Positions 32,065-43,855 of a stretch of 64,000 nt of DNA are shown in pieces (positions within the stretch are counted from its first letter, which is position 1; every line of letters begins with the position of its first letter). The notes below the pieces were generated by a model that worked only from the letters and a program-made list of their open reading frames with translations, did not search any database and had not been told where the DNA came from. Origin of the DNA: Bipolaris cookei (lineage: Eukaryota; Ascomycota; Dothideomycetes; Pleosporales; Pleosporaceae); assembly GCA_002286855.1 (NCBI GenBank), contig NRSV01000056.1:173555-237554 (forward strand). The letters are read 5' to 3'. Position numbers and translations under genes: made by a program.

Positions 32065-33855
32065 TTAGACGCCGACTTCGGGTACATGGCGTTGTCGCTG
32101 TGTTCCATCGGCACGCCTGTAGCTCATAGCAGCCCGATCCATGGGCTCTTCCATGTCAGGGGAGCCAGGATCATAGCTGTAGCCCGCGCCAGATGGCTGG
32201 GGCCTGCTACCTGCTACCATACGCTCGTTCAAATGACGAGAGTCGAATGTGCTAGAGAAGGAGCGTTTGTTTGATGTGGCCGACATGGGCGGAAGGCCCT
32301 GTGTCTGAGGGTTAAACTTGGGCAGAGCATAGTGCTGGTTGGAGCCGTCAGAGTTGACAGACATTGCGGCAGACATTGAGGTAGGCGGGGATTGGTACGA
32401 AGGAGAGACGGGCTCCAGCTTGTCTGCAACAATAGGTCTCAAAGAGGGCAGGGATTGATGAGAAGGAGCCGAAGACGTATAGGATTGAGGTGAGGAGTGC
32501 AGAGGCTGCAGAGACTGGCTCATCTGCTGCGATCGGCCGTACTGGTCCATAGGGTGGTACGGTTGTACGGGGTGGCTCGAAGCAGTGTATTGCTGAGCTG
32601 GCGATTGGGTAATAGACGAACGACGGTAGTCGGATGGGTGCGCATACTCGGAAGACATTTGTTCTTGTCTCGGAGGTGCAGCGTGTTCGTACTGTGGCTG
32701 CGATTGCGGCCGTGGTTGTTGCGGCGGCTGCTGGTAGTTGGAGTATCCGTATTGCTGGTTCATTGGCACCGGAGGCTGTGCCTGGTGCTGGCTGCTGTAG
32801 CTGCTGTGCTGTGAGTGCTGTGAGTACGGTGTTGAATGCTGCGGGGGTTGTGGAGGTTGCATCATTGGGGCCGGCTGCTGGGTTTGGTATTGCTGTGAAT
32901 ACTGGGTTTGGTTGGAGCCATACGATGGCATCTGTGCGTAAGCGGCAGTTTGTGGCGGGGGCATCTGCTGCTGGTAGCCGTTGCCAGCAGAATAACCGTG
33001 GCCCATTTCCTCGATGCTCGGGCGGCGCGGTGGCGCGAGCGCAGGGTTGCTGGCGCTGGACAGTGAGCGGGGACGGTCATCGAGAGGGGCATTTGGTGCT
33101 TGGCCATAGTTGTCGGGAGTTGCGGTGCCTCGGGCGCGATCGTAGCCTCCTCCTTCCTCGTCGTACTCATCCCACTCCTTGGACGACTTGTTCTCACGGC
33201 GCCTCATCCTCACGTCACGACGGATACGGACACGGCAGCCCTGCTCGGCGACCATGCGGCTCAGAGCAGTGCTCTCGGACAATCCAGGAAACTTCTTGGC
33301 GGAGAAGACGGTAAAGGGAGCCGACTTGACTTCGCAGCGGTGGGTAACAAAGTGGTTGCCATCGTAGATGACGTCGGGGTCCTCGGGATCGAGGTCCTTT
33401 ACCTCTGCCAGGTTCTCGAAAAGAGCAAAGCTCAGACGGTACTTGCCCTCATGGCGAACGGACAAGTCAGGGAAGATAAAGTAGCCAGCGGGCGTTGGGC
33501 GATCGAGGTAGGCCATGCCGGCAACTGGGGTACCTGTGAGGACTGGAAAGCTGGGGCCGGCGGTGGAGGGGGCGCGTCCAGGAGCGATGGTACGGGCATT
33601 TTCCAGACTGGCATGGAGGAAGAAGTTTGCATTGTAGGCAAAGGTGATTTCCTGGTCATTCTCGAAGACGCGCAGCTCAACAATCGGAGGCGGGTCGACA
33701 GGACGTCTGTCGGCGCTCGACTTTGCGCCGCTACCGCAGGCACGGGCGCGCTCAGGCTGTTGGATTACTTGCAGATTGTAGCGAATCTGTCTGCCATCCT
33801 TTGTGGTGCGGACAGACTGGCTCTTGGTTTCGTTGCTAACAACAATGTTGGACAT
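32065..33855 (-). CDS. veA: Velvet-domain developmental regulator VeA
   Basis: A single uninterrupted exon of 596 residues from the ATG at 33855. The velvet domain fills the first 230 residues: QQPERARACGSGAKSSADRRPVDPPP, VELRVFENDQEITFAYNANFFLHASLE, FPVLTGTPVAGMAYLDRP, GYFIFPDLSVRHEGKYRLSF and SAPFTVFSAKKFPGLSESTALSRMVAEQGCRVRIRRD. The basic end of the domain (RIRRDVRMRRRENK) may act in nuclear import. The rest is a Gln/Pro/Ser/Tyr-rich disordered region. The domain spacing matches VeA rather than VelB or VosA. VeA partners VelB and LaeA in the nucleus to link light, sporulation and secondary metabolism in ascomycetes. The frame stays open upstream to 34056, but MSNIVVSNETK is the start that resembles the family. 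Confidence 0.95.
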   Translation of the reverse strand: MSNIVVSNETKSQSVRTTKDGRQIRYNLQVIQQPERARACGSGAKSSADRRPVDPPPIVELRVFENDQEITFAYNANFFLHASLENARTIAPGRAPSTAGPSFPVLTGTPVAGMAYLDRPTPAGYFIFPDLSVRHEGKYRLSFALFENLAEVKDLDPEDPDVIYDGNHFVTHRCEVKSAPFTVFSAKKFPGLSESTALSRMVAEQGCRVRIRRDVRMRRRENKSSKEWDEYDEEGGGYDRARGTATPDNYGQAPNAPLDDRPRSLSSASNPALAPPRRPSIEEMGHGYSAGNGYQQQMPPPQTAAYAQMPSYGSNQTQYSQQYQTQQPAPMMQPPQPPQHSTPYSQHSQHSSYSSQHQAQPPVPMNQQYGYSNYQQPPQQPRPQSQPQYEHAAPPRQEQMSSEYAHPSDYRRSSITQSPAQQYTASSHPVQPYHPMDQYGRSQQMSQSLQPLHSSPQSYTSSAPSHQSLPSLRPIVADKLEPVSPSYQSPPTSMSAAMSVNSDGSNQHYALPKFNPQTQGLPPMSATSNKRSFSSTFDSRHLNERMVAGSRPQPSGAGYSYDPGSPDMEEPMDRAAMSYRRADGTQRQRHVPEVGV

Positions 33856-34934
33856 GGTGGGTGGTGGTGGGAGTCTGCAACGAGTCAGCACAGGGCGTGG
33901 TAGGGCGTGGTGGTGCGTGGGCATGAGTAGAAGTTGTGGCGAGGGACTGGCAGGGACTGGCAGGGCTCGACCCGCAGCAAAGGTACACTTACGGCGGTGA
34001 CCACAAAATTGGGGCTCTGGGTCGACTAGAACAACGACGATGGTGTTATCAACCACGGGCGCGAGCGACCTGGACGTGTCAGTCGATGGGGTCTGGCAGT
34101 GCCGGGTGGTAAAGTTGATGGGCTCGGTAGAGCAATAAGCATGGCGCTGGCTGACCCGAGCCCAAGTTACCGGGCAAACTTAAAGAGGCGCAGAATGGGC
34201 AGCTGGAGCGTGGGAGAGAGGGTGAGAGGAATACGTACCTGTTTGGAGGAGGAAGCGCCAAAAGGATAAAATGGGGGCGGGCAGTGAATGGGTCGTGTTG
34301 GTGAAGAAGAAACGCGACGTGGATGGGCGCTGAGGAGACGGGGACAGGGCCAGGTGTAGCAGCAACAAGAGGGATGGGGGATGGGGGATGGTCGCCGAGG
34401 ACCGAGGGGCCAGAAGCAAGCGACGCGACAGCGAGGCGTGATGGCTTTGATGGTTTTGGTGGGCGGGGGAGATGAGCGAGAGTAAGGTTCAGCGGGCAGC
34501 AGCTGGTACGTGTGCCTGCGGAGGAGAGGCTCAGCGGCGGCAGCAGCAGCAAGGCAGCAGCAAGGCATGAATACACCGAAGAGGGTCGCGGAGGGCAGAG
34601 GCAGGACGGCGATGGAATATGGGCTGGGAGGAGGGCGACAGCAACAGGTAAGAGCACGCGGCTAGGCCTAGTCGACTATCAGAGGAGACGGCTGGCTGGC
34701 CCGGCAGACAGGCTCATCTGCACTGACAGATTTAGCCGAAGTGGAGCGAACAAAGAGAGGATAGTTTGGTGCCGCCATTGGTTTGAGGTTGCTCGCGCGC
34801 ACACGGGGGAGCATGCAGCCGACGCCGCCGCGGGGCCACGGCAGCGAGGCGTCGTATGCATCTCGACAAGAAGCGACGACGACGGCGAGGCTGCAGTCGT
34901 GCAGCTCCGATGTGTGTATACATGGACGTATGGA

Positions 34935-34956
34935 TATGTATGTATGTATGTATGTA
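34935..34956. repeat. TATG microsatellite
   Basis: About five tandem copies of tatg/gtat. Confidence 0.85.
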
Positions 34957-35465
34957 AGAATACATATGTATGCAATGTGCAGTCCATCCATACATAGTCA
35001 TACTCGGGCCCTCGAGGGCAAGCACCAAGCAGCAGGCAAGACAGATTGGCACCCGTCTCCTCAGGCTTGAACTAGGCCCACCGATGACACGGTTCCATGC
35101 AACCCTGGGGTTCGGCACAGTCGAACCAGCGACTTGCACGCCTGCCCGGGTCATGCATGGACAGCAGCTGTGGGCGAGGCTGTCGTCGGTTGTCGCAGCA
35201 TCTGGTGTTTCTGTCTCTGACTACATGTCCTCTTCCGCGACCACGGCCACGGCCACGTCTGCGCGTCTCAATCGGCTGCTGTACACGCACAGCCCACAGT
35301 CGACAGCCCATAGCCCACAGCCCCCAGCCAGCCCAGGGCGGGGCCATGTTCTCTGGTTGGCGTATCTATGGGGCCATGCATGCTGCCCAAGCTCGCTCTG
35401 TGCCGTGCAACCCCAGCCGGCTAGTGGCGCACAAAAGAGGACGAATGGCCTGATGGTCACCATGG

Positions 35466-35505
35466 CACACACACGCGCGCACACATACACACACAGTACG
35501 CACAC
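35466..35505. repeat. CA-rich microsatellite
   Basis: Interrupted CA/CG dinucleotide run (cacacacacgcgcgcacaca and following). Confidence 0.85.
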
Positions 35506-35967
35506 ACGACGCGCCATTTTCAGGCCATGTCGCCGCCGTGTCGTCTCGTCGCCGCCGGGCGTGTGCGTGCTGGTAGGGCTGTGGTGGTGCGTGTTGCTTC
35601 TGCCGGACCCGTCAGCGTTGACACGAACGGTTCTCCAGGCGGTGCTTTTGGCTGCGACTGGGACCGCTGCTGACAGCTCAAGAGGTGGTGGAAACCAATG
35701 GCCACTGAGGCGGATTTCCCAGCACCGAGCAGAGGGCGGCAGACGGCCCACCTGCTCAGGATCACCATGGCCGGACAGCCCTGGCCTGCCTTGGCCCTGC
35801 CCGGCCCTGCTGAGCTGCATGCACCAGCCCTCATCTTGCTACCCGCGGCTCCGCCCGCCATGATTCGCCCCAAGCCCTGATCCTTCCAACGGCCACCCAG
35901 CCTAGGGGGCGATCCCACCCGCGCTCCACCTTGCCCGCTGCTGCCCACACCACCACCTCCCTTCTGC

Positions 35968-36050
35968 ATCCATCCATCCACCCACCCATCCACCCATCCA
36001 CTCATTCACATTGCATCCATCCATCCATCCATCCATCCATCCATCCACCC
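35968..36050. repeat. CATC/CACC tetranucleotide tract
   Basis: Two blocks of catc-type repeats separated by a short spacer (ctcattcacattg). Confidence 0.9.
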
Positions 36051-37412
36051 ACTGTTACTTACTCTGCCTCTTCCCTCTCCACACCCATACTTGGCTTCCC
36101 CCGGCCCACCCGTCGCTTGTTCCCCCTTCACACTGCCATCGCCCGCCACCACGACCCTGTGGCGTGGTACTGTGGCTTAACACCCGGACCAGCTGCTCTA
36201 GCCCACTGTCATTGCCAAGAACATGGCCGCGGTTTCATGCTTCATTGATTCGGCCCACGCCCATGTCACCTCCTTCGCTACATTTGTCTGCGAGCATTCT
36301 CGACGCTCTTCTCCGAATGACTACTTAGTTATATATCCAAGTACATGCCTACCAGCCCATTGTTCTGCTGCACGCTACGGCCACACAAAGTCCCGGTCCC
36401 GAAATTGCTTGCTCATGACGCCAAGTATACATCCTCCGCTTGCCTGCCTCCTCTCCGCTACAACAACCACACGCCCACCTCTCCCCCATACTAACTACTG
36501 CTATTTACGTCTAGTACGCCTCCGCGACACATTTGCTCTCCGTGTCCCTGTGTTCACTGCAGGCTAGCTCCTCGGCATTCGTAAGCACTTTTGTTTCCAA
36601 GGTGGCAACAGACTTGTTCCACCAAACAACGCATCTCGACAATCCCTTACGACAGGCCAGCGTGCAATAAATCATTCCCCATTCATACAATCATGACCGC
36701 ACGGATCGACTCTGAAACACAGTCATCATCATTGCATACTTGCCCGGTTTCTTTTCGCGCTAACCATACGTCTTACTCGACCTCTATTTATCATTGGATT
36801 CGCACAGACACATGTAAGAATTGATCTGGAAACAACCCACCCCTTCAAGTAAGCGCCGAGAGAGTCCCGGCAGCCCCAAACTCTATCATGATCACGATCA
36901 TGACGATCCAAATAGATGGTCCACTCAGCCGGACTCGAGGAAAAAAATGATACATCTATATTATTATTGTTCCATTATAGTCTATATGCAGCTCGGGGCT
37001 ATGTAATATATTGGCGCAACCACCATTCAATATTGTTCCCTCTACTTTCTTGTTCGATAGTTGGGTATCTGTTATGGTGCATTGGTTCGTGCACGACTGT
37101 AAAAGGAGAGAGAAAGACTCTCAAATCGATGACCTTCTGCCTTCTTCTTAAAACCTTCTTTGTGACCTTGTCCCTTACTATCCTGACTGCATATTCTGAA
37201 AACCTGAAGACCCCTGTAGGGAAAAAAGGGTTATCGGCGCTTGAATGTAGAGTAGTGTAGTAACACCTTATAGCGTATTTTCGTCTCGGTAGTTATTTGG
37301 TGTGGGCTCGGATATACTACGGCGGCTAGCGTTAAGGTGCGGGAGTTCGGTGGAGTTTTTGCTGAAGATTCGTTGAGGTAGGGTATGAGCCGTTTAGACG
37401 GTTGGTAGCCAT

Positions 37413-37416
37413 AAAA
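37413..37416 (-). terminator. Pol III-type T4 terminator
   Basis: Four Ts on the minus strand starting 7 nt past the 3' end of the tRNA-like sequence, suitable for RNA polymerase III termination. Confidence 0.6.
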
Positions 37417-37422
37417 TGGCGG

Positions 37423-37499
37423 TGAGGGGAGGAGGATTCGAACCTCCAACCTCTGCGAACAGAGGTATTCTAGGCGCTTTACCACTGCGTAATCCCCTC
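37423..37499 (-). tRNA. tRNA-like gene, isotype unresolved
   Basis: The minus-strand 77-mer has a perfect 7-bp acceptor stem (GAGGGGA / TCCCCTC) and a perfect 5-bp T-arm (GGAGG TTCGAAT CCTCC) holding a Pol III B box (GGTTCGAATCC). The D-arm is A-box-like (ACGCAGTGGTAAAGCG). A discriminator A and a downstream T4 run complete it. The middle does not fold as a normal anticodon arm: the strongest helix there is CCTCTG-TTCG-CAGAGG, which leaves about nine unpaired bases after the D-arm and almost no variable loop. No anticodon can be assigned with confidence. It could be a diverged tRNA, a tRNA pseudogene or another Pol III transcript. Confidence 0.65.
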
Positions 37500-38744
37500 A
37501 GGATACATCTATAGACGTGGTGCAAGAGCAGCACTTGAGCAAGTTTCAGTCTGCCACTCAGTACCCAAGTATACCCTGGCCACAGACATCTTGATACGAT
37601 AACTTCGCATCTGCGTGATGAAAGTCAGCAAAGAGGCATTTTCCTGCTACCTCATGACTGCATACTTGATACTGCAACAGAGCATCCCTGCAACACTACT
37701 TGATGACAGCTGAAATCGCTCATCTCTTCTATCCTGTCCAAATACAATATCATGCACCGTTACGCAGACCCCAAAACATGCATACTGCATTCACGTGTGC
37801 AAAAGTTCACATGCCTTATTACCACTAGTGATATCCTAGCTTCACAGTCATTCCCCCTATATACTACACGACACCACACAAAAACACCCATCCATCATCG
37901 TCTGTCTTACTCCTCTATGCAGCAACCACAATTATATCATGCATACCCCTTTTAAACTCCTTATTTATTTATTGCTTAGTAATCATGCTTGGATGTTTTA
38001 TTCTGTTATCAGTATGATTGATCATAGTACCATTTCCAAGGGACAGAAAAGACATCTTCACTGCTCAACTATTTTGTATCCAACGTTGGCTGACTGCTAT
38101 TACTGTGGAAATCTTAATATTGATCAAGCTCAGCAATACTCCAACATACTCTACATATGCAATTGACCCTGCAGCTCGTACAAGTGGTTCGTGTGCACTT
38201 TGTGTCATGGCCTGCGCATCTGCAAGTACATAGCTACGTAACTACCTGGCTGGCTACCCCTCCTCCATCTCCAACATTACCCCGCGCCAACCACCACTCC
38301 CAAAATTGCGTGATTGCAAGACCATCCCTAACGCGTAACTTTTTCAGACACTGCCACCTGCCATTACAGATAGCATTTACACAATCAGACAGCACGGAGA
38401 GGCTGGTAAGCACTTGCACAGCCTAGTGCGTCCGCCATCACCCCAAAAGGAATATGTGGGGGCTATATCAGTACAGAGGAATCTCAAACGAGTCATTTAG
38501 TGTGGAGCACCTAGATACTGTAGTCGAAGGCCTCCAACGCGAGCGTGGGTGTGGATGACGTGACTGTGCGGGATAATGGTGCACAATTTCTACCATTTGA
38601 TAGCTCTCTCCCTGCCCCTCCTTTCCTCTACGTACCTTTTCCCCAATCCATTGACTTCGCGTATAGCCAAAAGAGCAACTGACAAAGCGTTAGTTGACCA
38701 ACCCTTCCAGATATCTCTCACATAATAATCTCCAGACCAGCAAC
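37500..38744. other. AT-rich intergenic region
   Basis: Upstream of the sulfhydrylase gene; no gene seen. Several short open frames have no motif. Confidence 0.5.
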
Positions 38745-40425
38745 ATGGCGGACGAACTATCCAAAAACTTTGAGACGCTGCAATTGCATGCCGGTAAGCA
38801 ATTTTGGTAAAGCAAGAGACGACGCGAATGTTCATGCTAACGCAATTTCTTCCAGGCCATACACCAGATAAGGAGACCAATTCTCGTGCTGTGCCCATCT
38901 ATGCCACCAGCGTATGCTCCCCTAAACATGCATTCCTCCCATAAGTGTCGGGAAGAAAAAAGCTTACAACCGCAGTCCTACGTATTCAACGACAGCGCTC
39001 ATGGTGCCCGACTCTTCGGCCTCAAAGAGTTTGGCAACATCTACAGCCGAATTGGAAACCCAACCGTTGGTGTCTTTGAGCAGAGAATCGCCGCGCTCGA
39101 AGGTGGTGTCGCTGCGCTTGCAACATCATCTGGACAAGCAGCGCAGTTTATCACTATTTCTGCTCTGGCACATGCTGGTGACAACATTATCGCGACATCA
39201 AATCTATACGGAGGCACATACAACCAGCTCAAGGTCTTTTTCCCACGTTTGGGCATAAAAACAAAGTTCATCAACGGAGATAAGCCCGAGGACTTCAAGG
39301 CTGCCATTGATGACAAGACAAAAGCCATTTACGTGAGTTTCCCATTTTAGTGCGACACACTTTTTGACAAATGGCAAACTGACCGCGCCTTGTATAGCTC
39401 GAGAGTATCGGAAACCCAAAGTACAACATTCCTGATTTCGAAAAGATTGTCGCAATTGCGCACGAGGCTGGTGTTCCGGTAGTGGTTGATAACACCTTTG
39501 GCGCAGGTGGATACTTTGTCAGGCCTATTGACCACGGTGCCGACATTGTTGTACACTCTGCCACGAAGTGGATTGGAGGTATATTCTCCAGCTCATCTTC
39601 TCAAACCGGACGGCAGACTGACCGATACAGGGCATGGAACCACTATCGGCGGTGTCATTGTCGATAGCGGAAAGTTTGATTGGGGCAAGCACAGCAAGCG
39701 CTTTCCGCAAATGATAGAGCCGTCAGAAGGCTACCATGGGCTCAAATTCTGGGAAACGTTTGGCCCAATCACCTTCATCATCAGAGCGCGTGTTGAAATC
39801 CAAAGAGATTTGGGGGCAGCACTGAATCCATTCGCTGCGCAGCAGCTTCTCCTTGGTGTCGAGACGCTTTCTCTAAGAGCTGAGCGACATGCCTACAACG
39901 CGTTCAAGCTAGCCAAATGGCTAGAGAGCAACAAGAATGTGAGCTGGGTCTCATACCCAGGTCTCGAGAGCCACCCATCTCACGAACTGGCGAAGAAGTA
40001 CCTGCCGCGTGGTTACGGAGGCGTCCTGTCGTTTGGTGTGACAGGAGGTGGCAAAGCAGGATCCCAAGTTGTGGACAACTTCAAGCTTATTTCCAACTTG
40101 GCGAACGTAGGCGATTCAAAGACATTGGCCATTCACCCTTGGACTACAACACACGAGCAATTGAGCGACGAGGAGAAGCTGAGTTCTGGTGCTACCGAGG
40201 TACGTACTCTCGGTTTTGTATCATGTCCGGTTGTGAAGTTGCTAACTCGTATTACAGGATCTCATCCGAATTTCGGTTGGAACCGAACACATTGACGACA
40301 TCATTGCGGATTTTGAGCAGTCGTTCAAGAAATCGGCGACGAAGCCTCAGGAAGAGGGTAATCCAGAGAACGCAGGCAAGACTGGTGAAGGCGAAACTCC
40401 TGCGTCGTTGTCTGGTGCGACATAG
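38745..40425 (+). CDS. MET17: O-acetylhomoserine sulfhydrylase (homocysteine synthase)
   Basis: Six exons: 38745-38793, 38856-38911, 38976-39332, 39398-39578, 39631-40199 and 40258-40425 (459 residues). A PLP-dependent Cys/Met-metabolism enzyme that joins O-acetylhomoserine with sulfide to form homocysteine in the cytosol. Family motifs seen are ETLQLHAGHTPD, SRAVPIYATSSYVFND, YSRIGNPTVGVFEQRIAALEGG, ALATSSGQAAQF, VVVDNTFGAGGYFVRPIDHGADIVVHSATKWIGGHG (PLP lysine in SATKW) and IHPWTTTHEQLSDEE. All introns are 52-65 bp with canonical ends. A C-terminal extension of about 35 residues rich in Glu/Lys/Gly (PQEEGNPENAGKTGEGETP) follows the usual end and has no known role. The symbol follows yeast usage. 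Confidence 0.95.
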
Positions 40426-41606
40426 AGTAGTTAGGACAGCTGAGAATAAGCATCTAGAAATGCCGCTTGTCAGGGTATAGCAAATATATAAGCAGCAAGA
40501 CTAATTGATACTTAACAGAGAGAAAGTTGCGAGCCCTTACCCTATACGATATGTCTCGGTGCTACAATAATATCGCCGTGCGACGTTGTGTCGTCTCCGT
40601 AACCAAACGTGCCATGTTGCGTGTCGCAGCATTTCGAGTGATATACTATGCCTCGGTAACTTTCTCCTTTGGTTAGCGCGACCTCGCACAAGCCGACCAA
40701 TCGCCGTGAGGCGCGTTACGGACATCCGCGTGGTAACTCCAGACTCTGGCTCGGCATGTGAAAAGAAGGAAATCCGGCGCGCGCATGACGCATGCACCCG
40801 TAACACATGCTCGAGCTGGCATTACACGCACTTTTTTCGCATACAATGCGAGCAACAAAGGAGCCAACGACGTGACCCACTCGAACTTCCCAATGGCATG
40901 TCACTTTTCCCACGAACACTCGATGCGCATAGGCAGTATTGGAAATGTCTTAGTCTGGGGAAAACAACGGGGCATGTCGGTGCAGGAATCCCCATGTGGA
41001 GATTGCGCACTGGTATTAGAGGAAGTTGCTTTCTTTCTTGGCCTCGTCGACTTGCCCACTCTGAGTGGCCCAGCCGGAGACCACGCGCGTCATTGTATGT
41101 GGAGCCTAGAGCGACGAATCCCCCTACAAGATGCCGAGGTACATCGCCTCATAACAGGAAATATGTGGGTATTCGGTCTGGGGGCGGGCCTTGTCTTCAA
41201 TAGGTGTAGGCGCCCGAGTGATCAGTCCTCCGCCTCTCTCTCTCTCTTACACTCTCTGTCCTTTGTCTCTTTGCTTAGACATATACAGGAATTCCGTATT
41301 TCCTTGTGCATATTTATTTTCTTAGAGATTCAGCCTGACAACTCAGCCTTGTGTGCTCCTGCCTCATCCGCGGGTAAAGGATATTCGCGGCGCGCTAGGA
41401 CTCAGGTATGTTGTCATTTGCACATGGAAGCTCGGGGACTTTGACTAATATTTGTCATAAAGTAGAGTTGTCGTTACGGTCTTCTCGGCGTCCGTTCCTC
41501 GCTGCACCACTGCACTGCTTCAATCACCCACTTGTATATTCGTTTACTTTTGAGCCCTTGGACCTTGGACCATTCGCACACATAGCACCACCACCATAAC
41601 AACAAC
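40426..41606. other. Intergenic region
   Basis: 1.18 kb between two plus-strand genes. A CT run (about 41237-41252) lies in the promoter of the acyl-CoA synthetase. A 228-codon open frame (40758-41444) lacks motifs and is regarded as chance. Confidence 0.5.
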
Positions 41607-43855
41607 ATGTTTGCAGGCACAGACGCTCAGTTAGAGCGTGCGATCGAGCTCCATACTCCGCCGCCAAAGGGAAAGCCTTATAGCGTTCCGTTGCCTGGTA
41701 CTGAGATAGAAGGAAGAAGCGCCATCTACAGGCATTGGAGGTTTACGGACAAGCCTGTATTGGAGAGACTGGTTCCCGAGGTACTTTCTTTTTCCTTTCT
41801 TTTTTTCATGCAGAGAAATGGTCGACATTAGTCGGAAGCTCAGCTGACACCAAGTAACAGATTAGCACACCATTCGAGGCATTTGGGAACGCGGTTGCGA
41901 AATGGCCCAAGAACAGGTGCCTCGGTCACCGCCCCTACGACGCTGCGACTAAGACATTCGGCCCATACATCTGGGAAGACTATGAGACCGTTGCGAAGCG
42001 GATGAAGGATTTTGGCGCTGGTTTGGTGCACCTGCACAGACAAGCCGGTGTCACTGGGTCAAATTACGGTGTGGGCTTGTGGTGTCAAAACAGGCCTGAG
42101 TGGCAGATTACTGATTTGGCTTGCATGTCGCAATGCCTCTTCACCGTTTCCATCTACGACACGCTTGGCCCCGACACGACTGAATACATAATCAACCATG
42201 CGGAGCTGACTTGCGTGGTTGCGGGAATGAACCATGTTACTGCGCTCTTGAAGCTGAAGCCACGACTCCCGACTTTGCAACTCATCATCGTTCTCGACCC
42301 TTTGTCGGCTGGCGAGCTTCCTGGAGAGTCAAAGGGAGACCTTTTGAACTCGCTCGCAAACGAGCAGGGTGTGTCTATCCACTACATCCGAGATGTGGAA
42401 GCTCTGGGCGAGAAGCAGCCTATTCCAATGAATCCACCTTCACCAGACGACATTGCCACCATCAACTACACTTCTGGCACCACTGGCAACCCCAAGGGTG
42501 TTGTCTTGACCCACCGCAACGCGCACGCTGGAACATGCTCGAGCATGGTCCTCACTGGCGGCAAGTCGGGTGAGGTCATCTGTTCTTTCTTGCCTCTTGC
42601 GCACATTTACCAGCGCCTGACGGAGCATTCGGCACTGGCAGGTGGCTCGGCAATTGGATATTTCCACGGGAACGTTGTAGAGCTCGTAGATGATCTCAAG
42701 ATGCTGCGCCCAACTACCTTCTCTGGAGTTCCCAGGCTTTACAATAGGTTTGGAGGAAAGATCAAGGAAGCTACCGTTCAGGCATCTGGTGTCAAGGGAG
42801 CATTGTCACGGCACGTCGTGTCCACCAAGCTTGCGGCTCTTCATGACAAGCACAACCCGACCAACAAGCACCTGCTCTATGACCGCGTTTGGGCGAACAA
42901 GGTGGCTGCGGGTCTTGGTCTGGACCGAACCAAGGTCTTGGTCAGTGGCTCTGCGCCCATTGACCCCAGTCTGCACCAATTCCTGCGCATTGTTTTTGCA
43001 AGCAATTTTACGCAGGGATACGGTTTGACCGAGACATACGCTATTGCACTGTTTCAGCACGAGGGCGATTTCTCGTCAGGCAACTGTGGCGGTGTTGCGC
43101 CCACCAGCGAGTGTGCCCTCGTGGACGTGCCAGACATGGAGTACTTTGCTTCTGACAAACCATTCCCTCGCGGTGAACTGGTGGTCCGTTCGACGACGCG
43201 GTTCAGGGAATACTTCCGTAATGAAGAGGAGACAGCCAAGGCTGTCGATGCTGACGGCTGGTTCCACACTGGAGACATTTGCACCGTCGACGAACTCGGC
43301 CGCTTCAAGATCATTGACCGCAGAAAGAACGTTCTCAAGCTTGCGCAGGGCGAGTATATTTCACCTGAGCGCATTGAGAACCTCTACCTCGCAAACTGTA
43401 CCTACCTGGCCTCGGGCTACGTCCACGGTGACTCGCAACAGTCTTTCCTTGTTGCCATTTTTGGTGTTGCGCCAGACCTGTTCCCGCAGTTTGCGTCCAA
43501 GGTCCTTGGTGAGACGATTCCAGTGGGCGACATGGAGAAGCTTAGGGAGGTGTGTCAGAACAAGAAGGTCCAGCAGGCTGTGTTGAAAGACCTAGACAGG
43601 GTGGGACGCAAGAACAAGTTCAACAGCTGGGAGCGCGTCAGGGCTGTAAGGCTGTTTGTGGATCCTTTTACGATTGAGAACCAGCTTTTGACACCAACGT
43701 AAGTCGTCTCTAGTAAAATGAGATGAGATGATATGCTAACAAGATGTAGATTAAAACTAAAGCGCCCGCAGACGGTCAAGGCGTTCAGACAGCACTTAGA
43801 CGACTGCTACGAGGAGGCGCTGGCTGAGGAGTCTACACCCAAGGCGAAGTTGTAG
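41607..43855 (+). CDS. Long-chain acyl-CoA synthetase with C-terminal peroxisomal signal
   Basis: Three exons, 41607-41780, 41861-43698 and 43750-43855 (705 residues). An AMP-forming ligase that activates long-chain fatty acids to acyl-CoA. Motifs: the P-loop INYTSGTTGNPKGVVLTHRN, the linker SFLPLAHIYQR, SGSAPIDP, QGYGLTETYA, the ATP-binding DGWFHTGDI and the fatty-acid-binding signature DRRKNVLKLAQGEYISPERIE. The order and the N-terminal TFGPYIWEDYETVAKRM put it in the ACSL/FAA family. The last three residues, created by the 106-nt terminal exon, are AKL, a PTS1-type import signal, so a peroxisomal matrix role in beta-oxidation is likely (inference from motif). Intron 2 (51 bp) joins LLTPT to LKLKRPQTVKAF. 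Confidence 0.95.

Larger units (their letters stand above)
33856..37422. other. Long upstream region of VeA, microsatellite-rich, no supported gene
   Basis: About 3.6 kb. GC-rich and pyrimidine/purine-skewed near VeA (33.9-34.6 kb), with TATG (34935-34956), CA (35466-35505) and CATC (35968-36050) simple repeats. The longest open frames (for example 34970-35863, 297 codons) have repeat-derived composition and no domain. It probably contains the VeA promoter and a long 5' leader. From about 36.6 kb on it becomes AT-rich. Confidence 0.5.

Noticed and set aside
32634..33903. Plus-strand open frames opposite veA (226 and 267 codons)
   Set aside because: Antisense shadows of the GC-rich velvet coding sequence.
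34970..35863. 297-codon open frame upstream of veA
   Set aside because: GC-rich, contains CA repeats translated as THTHT-type runs, and lacks any domain or intron logic; other frames are also open nearby.
40758..41444. 228-codon open frame before the acyl-CoA synthetase
   Set aside because: Includes CT-repeat-derived SLSLLHSLS and no motif; likely chance in promoter DNA.
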